The position numbers and the translations under genes were made by a program. The notes under the pieces are model-generated. The model worked only from the letters and a program-made list of their open reading frames with translations, did no database searches and had not been told where the DNA came from. 64,000 nt of DNA from an uncultured Alphaproteobacteria bacterium. Lineage in GTDB: Bacteria; Pseudomonadota; Alphaproteobacteria; CAAGCB01; CAG-977. The stretch covers positions 1 through 64,000 of the forward strand of contig CAKQWA010000012.1 in assembly GCA_934277945.1 (NCBI GenBank), given 5' to 3'. This document shows, one piece after another, positions 35,579 to 44,705 of the stretch (within the stretch, counting starts at the first letter, position 1; the number at the start of each line of letters is the position of its first letter).

Positions 35579-38500
35579 ATGTTTTCAAAGATTTTCATTT
35601 ACCGTCCACGTTTCGCCGTCGTCATCTCGCTGGTCATCATGATAGCGGGGCTGATTACGATGAAAAGCATCCCCGTCGCACAGTTGCCGGAAGTCGTGCC
35701 GCCGTCTGTTTCCGTGTCGACCAGTTATCCGGGGGCTTCCGCGGAAGTGATCGAGCAGACCGTCGCGCAGGTGATCGAATCGCAGGTCAACGGCGTTGAC
35801 AACATGATTTACATGGAATCGTCCAGCGCGGACGACGGGTCGTATTCTTTGCGCGTGACGTTCCTGCTGGGCACGGACCCCGACATGAACACGGTCAACG
35901 TGCAGAACCGCATCAACCAGATTTCGACCAAACTGCCCGAAGAAGTGCAGCGTCAGGGCGTGACCGTCAAAAAGAATACGACTTCCATGCTTTTGGGCTT
36001 CGCGCTGTATTCGCCCGACCAGTCCCGCGACATGAGTTATCTGGCGAACTATATGACGATTACCGTCAAAGACGCCTTGTCGCGCGTGACGGGCGTCGGC
36101 GAAGTCAACACGTTCGGCGACACCGATTACAGTATGCGCGTGTGGCTGGACATGAAGCGTCTGGCTTCTTTGGGGCTGACGAACAAAGACGTCATCAACG
36201 CCATTTCCGCGCAGAACGTCCAGCCCGCTTTGGGCTCGATCGGTTCCGCGCCCGCTCCGAAAGACCAGCAGATTCAACTGACTCTGAAATCGAAAGGGCG
36301 TTTGAAATCCGCCGAGGAAATCGGCAACATCGTTTTGCGCTCGAACGCGGACGGCGGCTTGCTCCGCCTGAAAGACGTTTCCCGCGTCGAACTGGGGCGC
36401 ACGACGTACGCGCAGCAGAGTATGTTCAACGGCAAAATCGCGTCGGGCGGCATGATCAACTTGGCGCCGGGGGCGAACGCCGTCGAAGTCGCGCAAAAGG
36501 TGCACGCCGAATTGAAGCGTTTGGCGCAATTCTTCCCCGAAGGCGTGGCGTACAGCATCATTTTCGACACGTCGACGTTCGTGAACGCGACAATCGAGGA
36601 AGTCGTCAGCACGCTGTTCGAGGCGTTCGTGCTGGTGTTGCTGACCGTGTATCTGTCTTTGGGCACGTTCCGCGCGACGCTGATTCCGATGTGCGCGATT
36701 CCCGTTTCTCTGGTCGGCACGTTCATTTTCATGGCGGCGTTCGGAATGTCCGCGAACACGGTTTCTTTGCTGTCTTTGGTGCTGGTCATCGGCATTGTCG
36801 TCGACGACGCGATTTGCGTGACCGAAAACGCCATGCGCATTATCGAGGAAGAACCGGATTTGCCCGTGCCGCAATGCGTCGAAAAGGCGATGAAGCAGAT
36901 TACGGGCGCGGTCATCGCGACGACTTTGGTGCTGTTGTCCGTGTTCGTCCCCGTCGCGTTCGTCCCCGGCATTTCGGGTCAGTTGTATATGCAGTTCGCG
37001 ATTACGGTGTGCTTCTCGATGTCGCTGTCGACGCTGAACGCGCTGACGCTGTCGCCCGCTTTGTGCGCGGTGCTTTTGCGCCATGAAAAGAAAAAGGAAA
37101 AAGGCTTTGTCGCGTGGGTGCTGAACGGCATTGACGTCGGGCGCGACAAGTACACGGGCGTCGTCAGACACTTGGTGAAACGCTACCGCCTGTCGATTTT
37201 GTTCATTATGATCGCTTTTGCGGGCGCGTGGTTCATGAACGACATTACGCCCGCGGGCTTTTTGCCCGACGAAGATCAGGGCGTCGTCATGGCGGACGTG
37301 CAGTTGCCCGCCGGCGCGTCGCTGAACAGAACGCAGGAAGTGCTGGAACAGACGTATCAAATCGCCGCCAAGCATCCCGCCGTCGATCAGGTGATGACCG
37401 TGGGCGGCTTCGGGCTTTTGTCGGGCAACGGTCCCAATTCGGGCTTGATGATGATCGGGTTGAAGCCGTATCACGAACGTCAGGACAAATCTTTGCAGGC
37501 GCAGGCGGTCATCGAGAATTTGCAGGCGAAATTTTCCAAAATCCAAGCCGCGCAAATCCGCATCTTCAACCTGCCCGCCATTCCCGGCATCGGCATGGCG
37601 AACGGCTTTGACTACCGCTTGCAGAACGTTGCGGGCGAGCCGCTGGCGGATATGGAATCGGTGATGCGCAAACTGCTGATGACGGCGAATCAAAGCGACA
37701 AAATCGGCATGGCGTACAGCACGTTTACGTCCGACACGCCGCAAATGCTGGTCGACGTCGACCGCGTCAAAGCCGAAGTCATGGGCGTTTCCGTCGCCGA
37801 CGTGTTTTCGCAAATGCAATCCACGTTCGGTTACTATTACGTCAACGACTTCACGCTGAACGGGCGCATTTACAAAGTGAACGTGCAGGCGGACGCGAAA
37901 GACAGAAACATTGAACGCGACATTTACCGCGTGTACGTCAAAAACAACAAAGGTCAAAACGTGCCGTTGCGTTCGCTGATTACGCTGAAACCCGTTTTAG
38001 GTCCGCAGGTGCTGACCCGCTACAACAACACGATGACGATTAAAATCAACGGCGTTGCGGCGCACGGCATCAGTTCAGGGCAGGCGATGGACGCGATGGA
38101 AAAAGTGTCCGCCGACGTTCTGCCGAAAGGCTACGCTTACGAATGGACGGGCGTTTCCTTGCAGGAAAAGGAAGCGGCGGGGCAGACGGCGACGATTTTG
38201 GCGCTGGCGTTCCTGTTCACTTATTTCTTCCTTGTCGCCTTGTACGAAAGTTGGATGCTGCCGCTGCCGATTTTGCTGTCCGTTCCCGTCGGGCTGTGCG
38301 GCGCGCTGATGTTCCTGTATTTCGGCGGGCTGACGAACAACATTTACGCGCAGATCGGTCTGGTGATTTTGATCGGTCAATGCAGTAAGAACGCGATTTT
38401 GATTGTCGAATTCGCGAAAGTGCGCGTCGAGGAGGGGCTTGATCCCGAAGCGGCGGCGATTGAAGCGTCGTATTTGCGTTTCCGCGCGGTGATGATGACG

Positions 38501-38743
38501 GCGGTGTCGTTCCTTTTGGGCTTGATTCCGCTGGTCATAGCGACGGGCGCGGGCGCGGTGGCGCGGCGTTCGGTCGGCACGGCGGTGTTCGGCGGCATGA
38601 CGGTGGCGACGTTCATCGGCATTTTGGTTGTGCCGATGCTGTTCGTCGTGTTCGTCAGACGGCGTCAGAAATTCCACACCAGACGCAACCGGCGCATTGA
38701 AAAGCGCGAACGCAAGTTCAGGGAAAGTCTGCAACAGCAGTAA
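35579..38743 (+). CDS. RND efflux inner-membrane pump (AcrB/HAE1 type)
   Basis: 1054 residues, the full length for an HAE1-family drug:proton antiporter. The proton-relay aspartates are in GIVVDDAICVTENA (TM4) and the lysine in CSKNAILIVEFAK (TM10). The two large periplasmic loops and 12 membrane helices are in the expected order. It acts as a trimer with the adaptor encoded just upstream and an outer-membrane channel encoded elsewhere. The range of exported drugs cannot be told from sequence. The ribosome binding site is weak. A terminator follows at 38748. Confidence 0.95.
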   Translation: MFSKIFIYRPRFAVVISLVIMIAGLITMKSIPVAQLPEVVPPSVSVSTSYPGASAEVIEQTVAQVIESQVNGVDNMIYMESSSADDGSYSLRVTFLLGTDPDMNTVNVQNRINQISTKLPEEVQRQGVTVKKNTTSMLLGFALYSPDQSRDMSYLANYMTITVKDALSRVTGVGEVNTFGDTDYSMRVWLDMKRLASLGLTNKDVINAISAQNVQPALGSIGSAPAPKDQQIQLTLKSKGRLKSAEEIGNIVLRSNADGGLLRLKDVSRVELGRTTYAQQSMFNGKIASGGMINLAPGANAVEVAQKVHAELKRLAQFFPEGVAYSIIFDTSTFVNATIEEVVSTLFEAFVLVLLTVYLSLGTFRATLIPMCAIPVSLVGTFIFMAAFGMSANTVSLLSLVLVIGIVVDDAICVTENAMRIIEEEPDLPVPQCVEKAMKQITGAVIATTLVLLSVFVPVAFVPGISGQLYMQFAITVCFSMSLSTLNALTLSPALCAVLLRHEKKKEKGFVAWVLNGIDVGRDKYTGVVRHLVKRYRLSILFIMIAFAGAWFMNDITPAGFLPDEDQGVVMADVQLPAGASLNRTQEVLEQTYQIAAKHPAVDQVMTVGGFGLLSGNGPNSGLMMIGLKPYHERQDKSLQAQAVIENLQAKFSKIQAAQIRIFNLPAIPGIGMANGFDYRLQNVAGEPLADMESVMRKLLMTANQSDKIGMAYSTFTSDTPQMLVDVDRVKAEVMGVSVADVFSQMQSTFGYYYVNDFTLNGRIYKVNVQADAKDRNIERDIYRVYVKNNKGQNVPLRSLITLKPVLGPQVLTRYNNTMTIKINGVAAHGISSGQAMDAMEKVSADVLPKGYAYEWTGVSLQEKEAAGQTATILALAFLFTYFFLVALYESWMLPLPILLSVPVGLCGALMFLYFGGLTNNIYAQIGLVILIGQCSKNAILIVEFAKVRVEEGLDPEAAAIEASYLRFRAVMMTAVSFLLGLIPLVIATGAGAVARRSVGTAVFGGMTVATFIGILVVPMLFVVFVRRRQKFHTRRNRRIEKRERKFRESLQQQ

Positions 38744-38747
38744 ATCG

Positions 38748-38773
38748 AACGGCGGGGGAAACTCCGCCGTTTT
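38748..38773 (+). terminator. Terminator after the RND pump gene
   Basis: Stem AACGGCGG (38748-38755) with CCGCCGTT (38764-38771) and an 8-base loop, then a short T run, starting five bases after the stop codon. Confidence 0.75.
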
Positions 38774-38932
38774 CGCCGATTGAGTCAATCCGCGCTTTTT
38801 ATTGTCTTGCGCCGGCAGAATCAGGCAAGTTTTTGAGAGCATCGGATATTCCCGTTTGCCAAGCGGCGCATTACATTATACGCAACGTTTGAACCTTTAT
38901 AAAATTCTGCAAGTGAATGAAAGGAAGCAATC

Positions 38933-40681
38933 ATGTTGGAAAAAGTGAACTCCCCTGCGGATTTGAAATCTTTGAACTTGGACGAACTGAACGTTCTGGC
39001 AAACGACATTCGCGCCGTTCTGATTAAAAAAGTCAATGAAACGGGCGGACACATGGGACCCAATTTGTGCTTTTTGGAAGCCACGATCGCCCTGCACTAC
39101 GTTTTTGATTCGCCGCGCGACAAAATCGTGTTCGACGTGTCGCATCAATGCTACACGCACAAAATTTTGACGGGACGCAAGGAATACTTTCTCGACCCCG
39201 CGCGCTACGAAGACATTTCCGGCTTCACCAATCCGCACGAAAGCGCGCACGACCAGTTCCAAATCGGACACACGTCGACGGGCGTCAGTTTGGCGTACGG
39301 TCTGGCGAAAGCCCGCGACGTGAAAGGCGAAAAATACAACGTCGTCGCGGTCGTCGGCGACGGTTCGCTGACGGGCGGCGAAGCGTTCGAGGGCTTGGAC
39401 AATGCGGCGGATTTGGGGTCGAACATGATTGTCGTCGTCAACGACAACGATATGTCAATTGCCGAAAATCACGGCGGGCTGTACCGCCATTTGAAAGAAC
39501 TGCGCGACACGAACGGCGAATCCGCGAACAACTTTTTCAAAAATCTGGGCTTTGAATACGTCTTTGTCAAAGACGGCAACGATTTGTCCGAACTGATTAA
39601 AGCGTTTGAAGCCGTCAAGGATTCGGCTCGCCCCGTTGTCGTGCATCTGGCGACGCAAAAAGGTCACGGATTGCAGGTCGCCGTCGACAACAAAGAGGCT
39701 TTCCATTGGATTCTGCCGCACACGCTGGACGCGAAGCCCGTGCGGGAAGCGGCGGAAATTCCCGAAAATTACACGTCCGTCACGGTGGATTATCTGGCGG
39801 AGAAAATCAAAAGCGACAAGCGCGTCGTCGCCGTGACCGCCGGCACGCCGGGGGCGACCGGATTTTCCCCCGATTTCAGAGCGCGGGCGGGCGCGCAGTA
39901 TCTGGACGTCGGCATTTGCGAACAGCACGCCGTCGCCGCGATTTCCGGCATGGCGAAAGCGGGCGTCAAACCCGTCTGGGCGGTGTTGAGTTCGTTCATT
40001 CAGCGCACTTACGACCAACTGTCGCAGGATTTGGCGCTGAACAACAATCCGGCGACGATTCTGGTTTTCTGGGCGGGCATTTCTCCGGCGGACGCGACGC
40101 ACACCGGCGGTTTCGACATTCCGCTCATCAGCAACATTCCGAACATCGTGTATCTGGCTCCCTCGACCAAAGAGGAATACGTCCGTATGCTCGACTGGGC
40201 GACAAGCCAGAACAATCACCCCGTCGCGATCCGCGTGCCGTTCGCCGAATTTGTGTCGACGGGCGTCGCCGACACGACCGATTACGGCGATTTGAACAAA
40301 TTTCAGGTTGTCGAACAGGGAGGCGAGGTTGCGCTGATCGGCGTCGGCGACTGCATGGGGCTGATGCGCTCCGTCAAGGAAAAATTGAAAGCGCGCGGGG
40401 TGAACGCCACGCTGATCAATCCGAAATTCGTCAGCGGATTGGACGCGCAAACGCTTGATTCGCTGAAAGGAACGCACCGCTTGGTCGTGACGGCGGAGAA
40501 CGGCGTGCTGGACGGCGGCTTCGGCGAAAAAATCGCGCGGTATTACGGCGCGGACGCGATGAAAACGCTGTGCTTCGGCGCGAAAAAGGAATTCACCGAC
40601 CGCGTGCCGATGGACGAACTGCTCGCCCGCTACCGCCTGACCCCCGAATTGATGACGGCGGACATTTTGAACAGCCTGTAA
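38933..40681 (+). CDS. 1-deoxy-D-xylulose-5-phosphate synthase, divergent short form
   Basis: 582 residues, thiamine-diphosphate dependent, with both halves of the Dxs/transketolase fold. The ThDP motif is VVGDGSLTGGEAFEGLDNA...NDNDMSIAENHGG, and the pyrimidine domain begins near VVAVTAGTPGATGF with the CEQHAVAAISGMA segment. It is shorter than the usual 620-640 residues, and its motifs differ from the classic Dxs wording (GHTSTGVSLAYGLAK rather than GHSSTSIS-like). This form recalls the variant Dxs found in Firmicutes, so a different substrate or lateral origin is possible. AAGGA precedes the ATG. It is followed by a strong terminator. Confidence 0.87.
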   Translation: MLEKVNSPADLKSLNLDELNVLANDIRAVLIKKVNETGGHMGPNLCFLEATIALHYVFDSPRDKIVFDVSHQCYTHKILTGRKEYFLDPARYEDISGFTNPHESAHDQFQIGHTSTGVSLAYGLAKARDVKGEKYNVVAVVGDGSLTGGEAFEGLDNAADLGSNMIVVVNDNDMSIAENHGGLYRHLKELRDTNGESANNFFKNLGFEYVFVKDGNDLSELIKAFEAVKDSARPVVVHLATQKGHGLQVAVDNKEAFHWILPHTLDAKPVREAAEIPENYTSVTVDYLAEKIKSDKRVVAVTAGTPGATGFSPDFRARAGAQYLDVGICEQHAVAAISGMAKAGVKPVWAVLSSFIQRTYDQLSQDLALNNNPATILVFWAGISPADATHTGGFDIPLISNIPNIVYLAPSTKEEYVRMLDWATSQNNHPVAIRVPFAEFVSTGVADTTDYGDLNKFQVVEQGGEVALIGVGDCMGLMRSVKEKLKARGVNATLINPKFVSGLDAQTLDSLKGTHRLVVTAENGVLDGGFGEKIARYYGADAMKTLCFGAKKEFTDRVPMDELLARYRLTPELMTADILNSL

Positions 40682-40704
40682 TCAAAGCCTGCTTCATTGA
40701 TGCG

Positions 40705-40730
40705 AAAGCCCCGTTTGCGCGGGGCTTTTT
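40705..40730 (+). terminator. Strong terminator after the dxs-like gene
   Basis: AAAGCCCCG / CGGGGCTTT stem with a 6-base loop and a T run, 24 bases after the stop. Same core as the terminators at 1231 and 50610. Confidence 0.88.
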
Positions 40731-40908
40731 CGTGCGTGTTTTAAGACGCCGCCGAATTGCGCGGCGGAACACGGGACAAGAGAGAACGGAGGCACGCTCG
40801 AAACGGGAAATTTTCGGCTGGCGAGGCGTGCGGCGTAAAAGGCGAAAGGCGCGGCTTTGCGTTCGGGCGGACGGGTCGCGGGATTGATTTTTTTTGTCAA
40901 AATTTTCG
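40731..40908. other. Non-coding stretch before the repeat-protein gene
   Basis: The 239 bases between the dxs-like terminator and the start at 40970 hold no convincing ORF. A CCGCCG/CGGCGG hairpin (40749-40767) has no T run, so it is not an intrinsic terminator. The end of the stretch carries the promoter listed separately. I see no terminal inverted repeats or target-site duplication. Confidence 0.5.
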
Positions 40909-40937
40909 TTAACAAAGACGTTTTGCCGTGCTAGGAT
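40909..40937 (+). promoter_or_regulatory. Predicted promoter of the repeat-protein gene pair
   Basis: TTAACA (40909-40914), 17 bases, TAGGAT (40932-40937), with a probable start near 40944, 26 bases before the ATG. This also argues against the GTG at 40928 as translation start. Confidence 0.5.
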
Positions 40938-40969
40938 GCTTTCTGTCACAATTTTACGGGAAAACGCTC

Positions 40970-43900
40970 ATGCCTTTACATCTTTCCTATCCCGCGCGTC
41001 AAAACAACGCCGCGCCCGCTTTCACCCTTGATATGAACAAACGCGTCCAGTTGTTGCAAAAACTGGCTTTTTCGCAGTCGAATCCGGCGGCTGACGCGGT
41101 TATGGCGCAGGAGTTGCTCAAAGATATCGGCGCGGTGTACGGGCTGGATTTTTTAAGCGAGGAGGCACGCGCGAACCGTCGGGATTTGCCCAGTCTGCCC
41201 GAACGCGAAAAAGACGAAATCCGTATGGAAATGCAGATTTTGGCGTCGCGCGAAATCGAACCGACGCACGAGGAAATCTGGCGGGCGTTCGAGAACGCTT
41301 TCAACAGGCATGAGTCGCATCGTTTGGAAAGCGGCAAATTTCATTCCAAAGCGTTGCGCATTTTCGGCGAAAACGCGGGCGCGTTCACCGACGGGGCTTT
41401 GCAGTCCGTGCCGCTGTATCAGAAATTGAAAGAGGCTTTGGATATCGACGAAGACAAGGATTTGACCGACGAAAACGTCAATATGCTGATGGAAAAGGCG
41501 GATCAGTTGATCGGCGTCGTGACGGACGCGGCAAGCGGCGATTTTTCCGCCGACGATATCAAAGAACTGTTGGGCGTCAGTGTCATGTCGACGGACGTTT
41601 TTCACGAAATGAGTTTGCAGTTGACGCAAATTAAAGGCGCGCTGATTTCCCTGCGCGCGCCCGTCAAACAGGCGGGGCGGCACGGCGACCAATGGAAGCG
41701 CGACGAAGCCAAGAAAATTTTTCACGCGTTCGGCGCGGCGACGGCGATTGCCGCGAAAACCGCGCTGAACACCGCTTTGCCCGAAACGAACGCCGCCAAG
41801 GTGATTTCTTTCGCGGCGGACGCTTTGACGGCGGACAGCGACGACAAGGAATGGATGGAAAAGCGCGTGGAAGCGGCTTCGGCTTCGGGGAAAAAAGCCG
41901 ATGCGATTATCGAAAACTGGGAAACGGACACGCGGCTGTCCGCTTTAAGCGCGGTCACGCACAAAGAGCGCGAACAACGCCGCCGCGCCAAACACGAACA
42001 AGCGACCGCCGTGCTGGAACGCTTGAAAAACGGGGAAAATGACTTTTCGATTGCCGAACGCGGTCTGCTTCACGCTTTGAGCGTTCACGGCATACGCGAC
42101 GTCGCGGAATTGGGAACGGCGGACAGCATCAGCGCGGCTTTGCGCGGCGTGCCGTATTTTTCGTTCGTGCGCGATGCGGACGGCAATTTGGCGCGCATGA
42201 TTAAGAATCCGGACGGCGAGGGATACGTTTTCCGCGACCCGCTGATGACGCAAGAGCAGTGCGCCGAATCCGTTTCGCAGATGTATCCGCAGGAAGCCGC
42301 GCAATCCGCCGGAAATGCGGAAAACAAGGACATTCTTGCCGATCACGCGAAAGGCGTCGCCGAAGAAGTGAAAGGCAATCTTTTGGAAAAGGCGTACGAA
42401 AGTATGTTGACCGAAACGGCGGCGAAAGCGGCGGGATCGTTTTTGACGACGGAATCACTGTCGAACATTCACGGGCGTTTCGACCACAAGCGCGCGTTGC
42501 GCCGCCTGACGCTGAAAGAAAAGGATTATCTGGAAAAGCGCAAGACGTTTTCCAAAATCGCCAAAGAAGCGCAAGTCCGCGTTTTGCTGGATAAAATCGC
42601 CGCGAACGAAACGCTTTCCGACCGTGAACGCGCGCTGGCGGCGGATTTGGACACGCTGGGCGTTCGCTCGGCGCAGGATTTGAAACAGCACGACGCTTTG
42701 CTTGCCGTGCAGGTGATGGAATCGCCGCATTTTGCCGTCAGAGCCAAAGACAATTCCGTGTTGAGCGGTCTGCCCGACGCGGTGATGAGCGCGAAAGAAA
42801 CGCAAATCCGCAACGTTTTGGCGAAATCGCCGCGCGAGATGACCGAGCGCGAACGTGCGCTTTACGATTCTTTGAAAAAAATCGGCGTGCGCAAACTCGA
42901 CGATCTGGCGGACAACAAATTCGGCACGAAAATTAAAAAACTGTCTTTGGCGTGCGAATTGGACGACGCGCATTTCGAGTGCCGGAACGGAAAAGTCGTC
43001 ATGCAGAGCGTGTCCGATTTCAATTCGGCGGAAGAATGCCGCGCCGTCTTTTTGGGCAAATACATTGCTCCGGCGCACATTCTGCTGACGCACGAGGACA
43101 AGCGCGAATCCGTCAAAGCGTACGAGGAGGAACGCCTGCTGATTACGCTGGAACGCGTCGGCGAACGGCAGTTGGCGGTCGCGAAAGCGCGCGAAATCGA
43201 AATGCAGCAGGAAAAAATGCAGACGCGCGACAAACGCGAGGCGCAGGCTCTCGCTGTTTTGGAAAAGGCGGCGTACGCGCCCGACAAACTGCAAAATTGG
43301 GAAAAGGTGCTTCTGATTAAATTAAATCAGGCGGATGTTCGTTCCGCGAACGATATGTCGGTCAAAGGCGGCGCGGTCGGGACGGTCAACCGCGACTTCA
43401 TCCGGCGCGGTCTGCCGTCGTTCAACGCCGAACCTTTGGTTAAGGGCGGCTTTGAAACGCTGAACGAAACGCAACTGTCCCCGTGTGAAAAAAAGGCGTT
43501 CGCGCAACGCTTCGACGGCAAGGCTTTCGTGCGCGCGGCGCGGGCGAGAAAGGCGGAAATCAAAGCCGTCAAACCCGTTGAAAACGTCAAAACGCCCGAA
43601 CCCGTAAAGACTCCTGAACCCGTAAAAGAACCGGAAAAGGTTGCGCCTGCGTCGCCGACGCCGCCCGCGAAAGAGCCGAAAAAAGTAATGCCCGTGCCGC
43701 CGGCACTTGCGTATGCCCAGTCCGTTTTTGCCAAAGCGGAGGCGAATCAGGCGATGAGCGAGCCGGAACAGGTGTTTTTGGGCGCGGCTTTGGCGTACGG
43801 CGTTCGCTCGGCGGAGGACTTGAAAAATCCCGATGCCCTGCAAATTTTAAACAGCGGCATGGGCGGCGCGCTGAACGGGGTGAAATTCATGCCGGAAAAT

Positions 43901-44689
43901 GCGCAATCGTTGACATTCGCCGATATGAAGCCGATGACGGCGCACGGGTTGATGGTGTATATGTCCAACCGCGCGAATTTGCCCGCTTTGCGCGAGGCGC
44001 AGGCGAAAGGCGTGCTGAAAAAGGCGGCGCGAAACGAACCGATGTGCGAATGGGAATACGCGCTGTGTCAGGCGTTGAACGCCAACGACATCCGCACTCC
44101 CGCCGATTTGGAAATCGAGGATTGCAAACAAATCGCGCGCGACGGCATGGGGCTGACGTGCGGCGGATACGACCGTTTGTCCGTCGACAGACTGCCGCAG
44201 GATTTGAAGCAATCGGCGAAAGACGGGCTGACGGCAGTGCGGGACGGGCGCGAACAACAGGCGCGGGCGGTTTTGCAAAAAATGCAAAATCACGAAAAAC
44301 TGGCGGGCGCGGAAATCGTGTTGAGCGCGATGCTGGCGTCGTCGGGCATTGACGGCGTTGACAAACTGGCGGACGGCAAAAACCTTGAAGCCGTGCGGAA
44401 CGGTTTGCCGGATTCTTTCGTGCGCATCGGCTATTCCGAAGATTTTTCGCGGCTTGACGCAAGCAAAATGCCGCCCGAAGCGGCGCGCGCGACCATGATG
44501 TACATGGAGGCGGCGAACGCGCAAAAACCGCAAGAAAGCAAGGCGGACATTCTGAAAAAATACGCCGACGCGATGGCGCGGGTCGACATTTACGAGCGTA
44601 CGGTGGAACTGCCGCGCGAACTGGCGCGCAAAAAACAGACCCCCGTCCGTATGCCGCCGCTTGCGCAAAAGACTCAAAACGCGCGCTGA
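40970..44689 (+). CDS. Large repeat protein, 1239 residues, unknown function
   Basis: No signal peptide or membrane segment. The N-terminal 340 residues are helical and contain a DLPSLP...EIWRAFENAFNRHE segment. A repeat of about 60 residues then occurs seven times, starting near residues 344, 534, 611, 758, 916, 1010 and 1096. Each has the pattern A-x-x-V-L-x-K, about ten polar residues, E-x-x-L, then GVRSAxDL. After many repeats comes a second motif (for example MPPEAARATMMYMEAA). A Pro-rich linker with KTPEPVK units lies near residue 875-905. Residues 1198-1213 carry YADAMARVDIYERTVE, also present in the next protein. ATG 40970 is chosen over GTG 40928 because of the promoter. No family recognised; a cytosolic scaffold or a secreted effector are both possible. 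Confidence 0.82.
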   Translation: MPLHLSYPARQNNAAPAFTLDMNKRVQLLQKLAFSQSNPAADAVMAQELLKDIGAVYGLDFLSEEARANRRDLPSLPEREKDEIRMEMQILASREIEPTHEEIWRAFENAFNRHESHRLESGKFHSKALRIFGENAGAFTDGALQSVPLYQKLKEALDIDEDKDLTDENVNMLMEKADQLIGVVTDAASGDFSADDIKELLGVSVMSTDVFHEMSLQLTQIKGALISLRAPVKQAGRHGDQWKRDEAKKIFHAFGAATAIAAKTALNTALPETNAAKVISFAADALTADSDDKEWMEKRVEAASASGKKADAIIENWETDTRLSALSAVTHKEREQRRRAKHEQATAVLERLKNGENDFSIAERGLLHALSVHGIRDVAELGTADSISAALRGVPYFSFVRDADGNLARMIKNPDGEGYVFRDPLMTQEQCAESVSQMYPQEAAQSAGNAENKDILADHAKGVAEEVKGNLLEKAYESMLTETAAKAAGSFLTTESLSNIHGRFDHKRALRRLTLKEKDYLEKRKTFSKIAKEAQVRVLLDKIAANETLSDRERALAADLDTLGVRSAQDLKQHDALLAVQVMESPHFAVRAKDNSVLSGLPDAVMSAKETQIRNVLAKSPREMTERERALYDSLKKIGVRKLDDLADNKFGTKIKKLSLACELDDAHFECRNGKVVMQSVSDFNSAEECRAVFLGKYIAPAHILLTHEDKRESVKAYEEERLLITLERVGERQLAVAKAREIEMQQEKMQTRDKREAQALAVLEKAAYAPDKLQNWEKVLLIKLNQADVRSANDMSVKGGAVGTVNRDFIRRGLPSFNAEPLVKGGFETLNETQLSPCEKKAFAQRFDGKAFVRAARARKAEIKAVKPVENVKTPEPVKTPEPVKEPEKVAPASPTPPAKEPKKVMPVPPALAYAQSVFAKAEANQAMSEPEQVFLGAALAYGVRSAEDLKNPDALQILNSGMGGALNGVKFMPENAQSLTFADMKPMTAHGLMVYMSNRANLPALREAQAKGVLKKAARNEPMCEWEYALCQALNANDIRTPADLEIEDCKQIARDGMGLTCGGYDRLSVDRLPQDLKQSAKDGLTAVRDGREQQARAVLQKMQNHEKLAGAEIVLSAMLASSGIDGVDKLADGKNLEAVRNGLPDSFVRIGYSEDFSRLDASKMPPEAARATMMYMEAANAQKPQESKADILKKYADAMARVDIYERTVELPRELARKKQTPVRMPPLAQKTQNAR
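41999..44428 (+). repeat. Seven-copy protein repeat encoded in the large gene
   Basis: Units begin at about 41999, 42569, 42800, 43241, 43715, 43997 and 44255 and run about 165-190 bases. The shared core is [AQ]-x-x-x-V-L-x-K, a polar stretch, E-x-x-L-x-x-x-L, then G-[IV]-R-[ST]-x-x-D-L. DNA identity between units looks low, so the repeats are old rather than recent tandem copies. Confidence 0.75.
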
Positions 44690-44705
44690 CGCATTGAGAG
44701 GCGAT

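Noticed and set aside
35585..37957. A 790-codon open frame on the minus strand across the RND pump gene
   Set aside because: The pump is clearly real; the antisense product shows no motif and has His/Arg-rich shadow composition.
40749..40767. CCGCCG/CGGCGG hairpin as a second terminator or mobile-element end
   Set aside because: No T run follows and no matching inverted repeat or duplication was seen around the repeat-protein locus.
40593..40949. A 118-codon minus-strand frame in the gap before the repeat protein
   Set aside because: Composition is Arg/Ser-rich noise, it overlaps a terminator and has no ribosome binding site.
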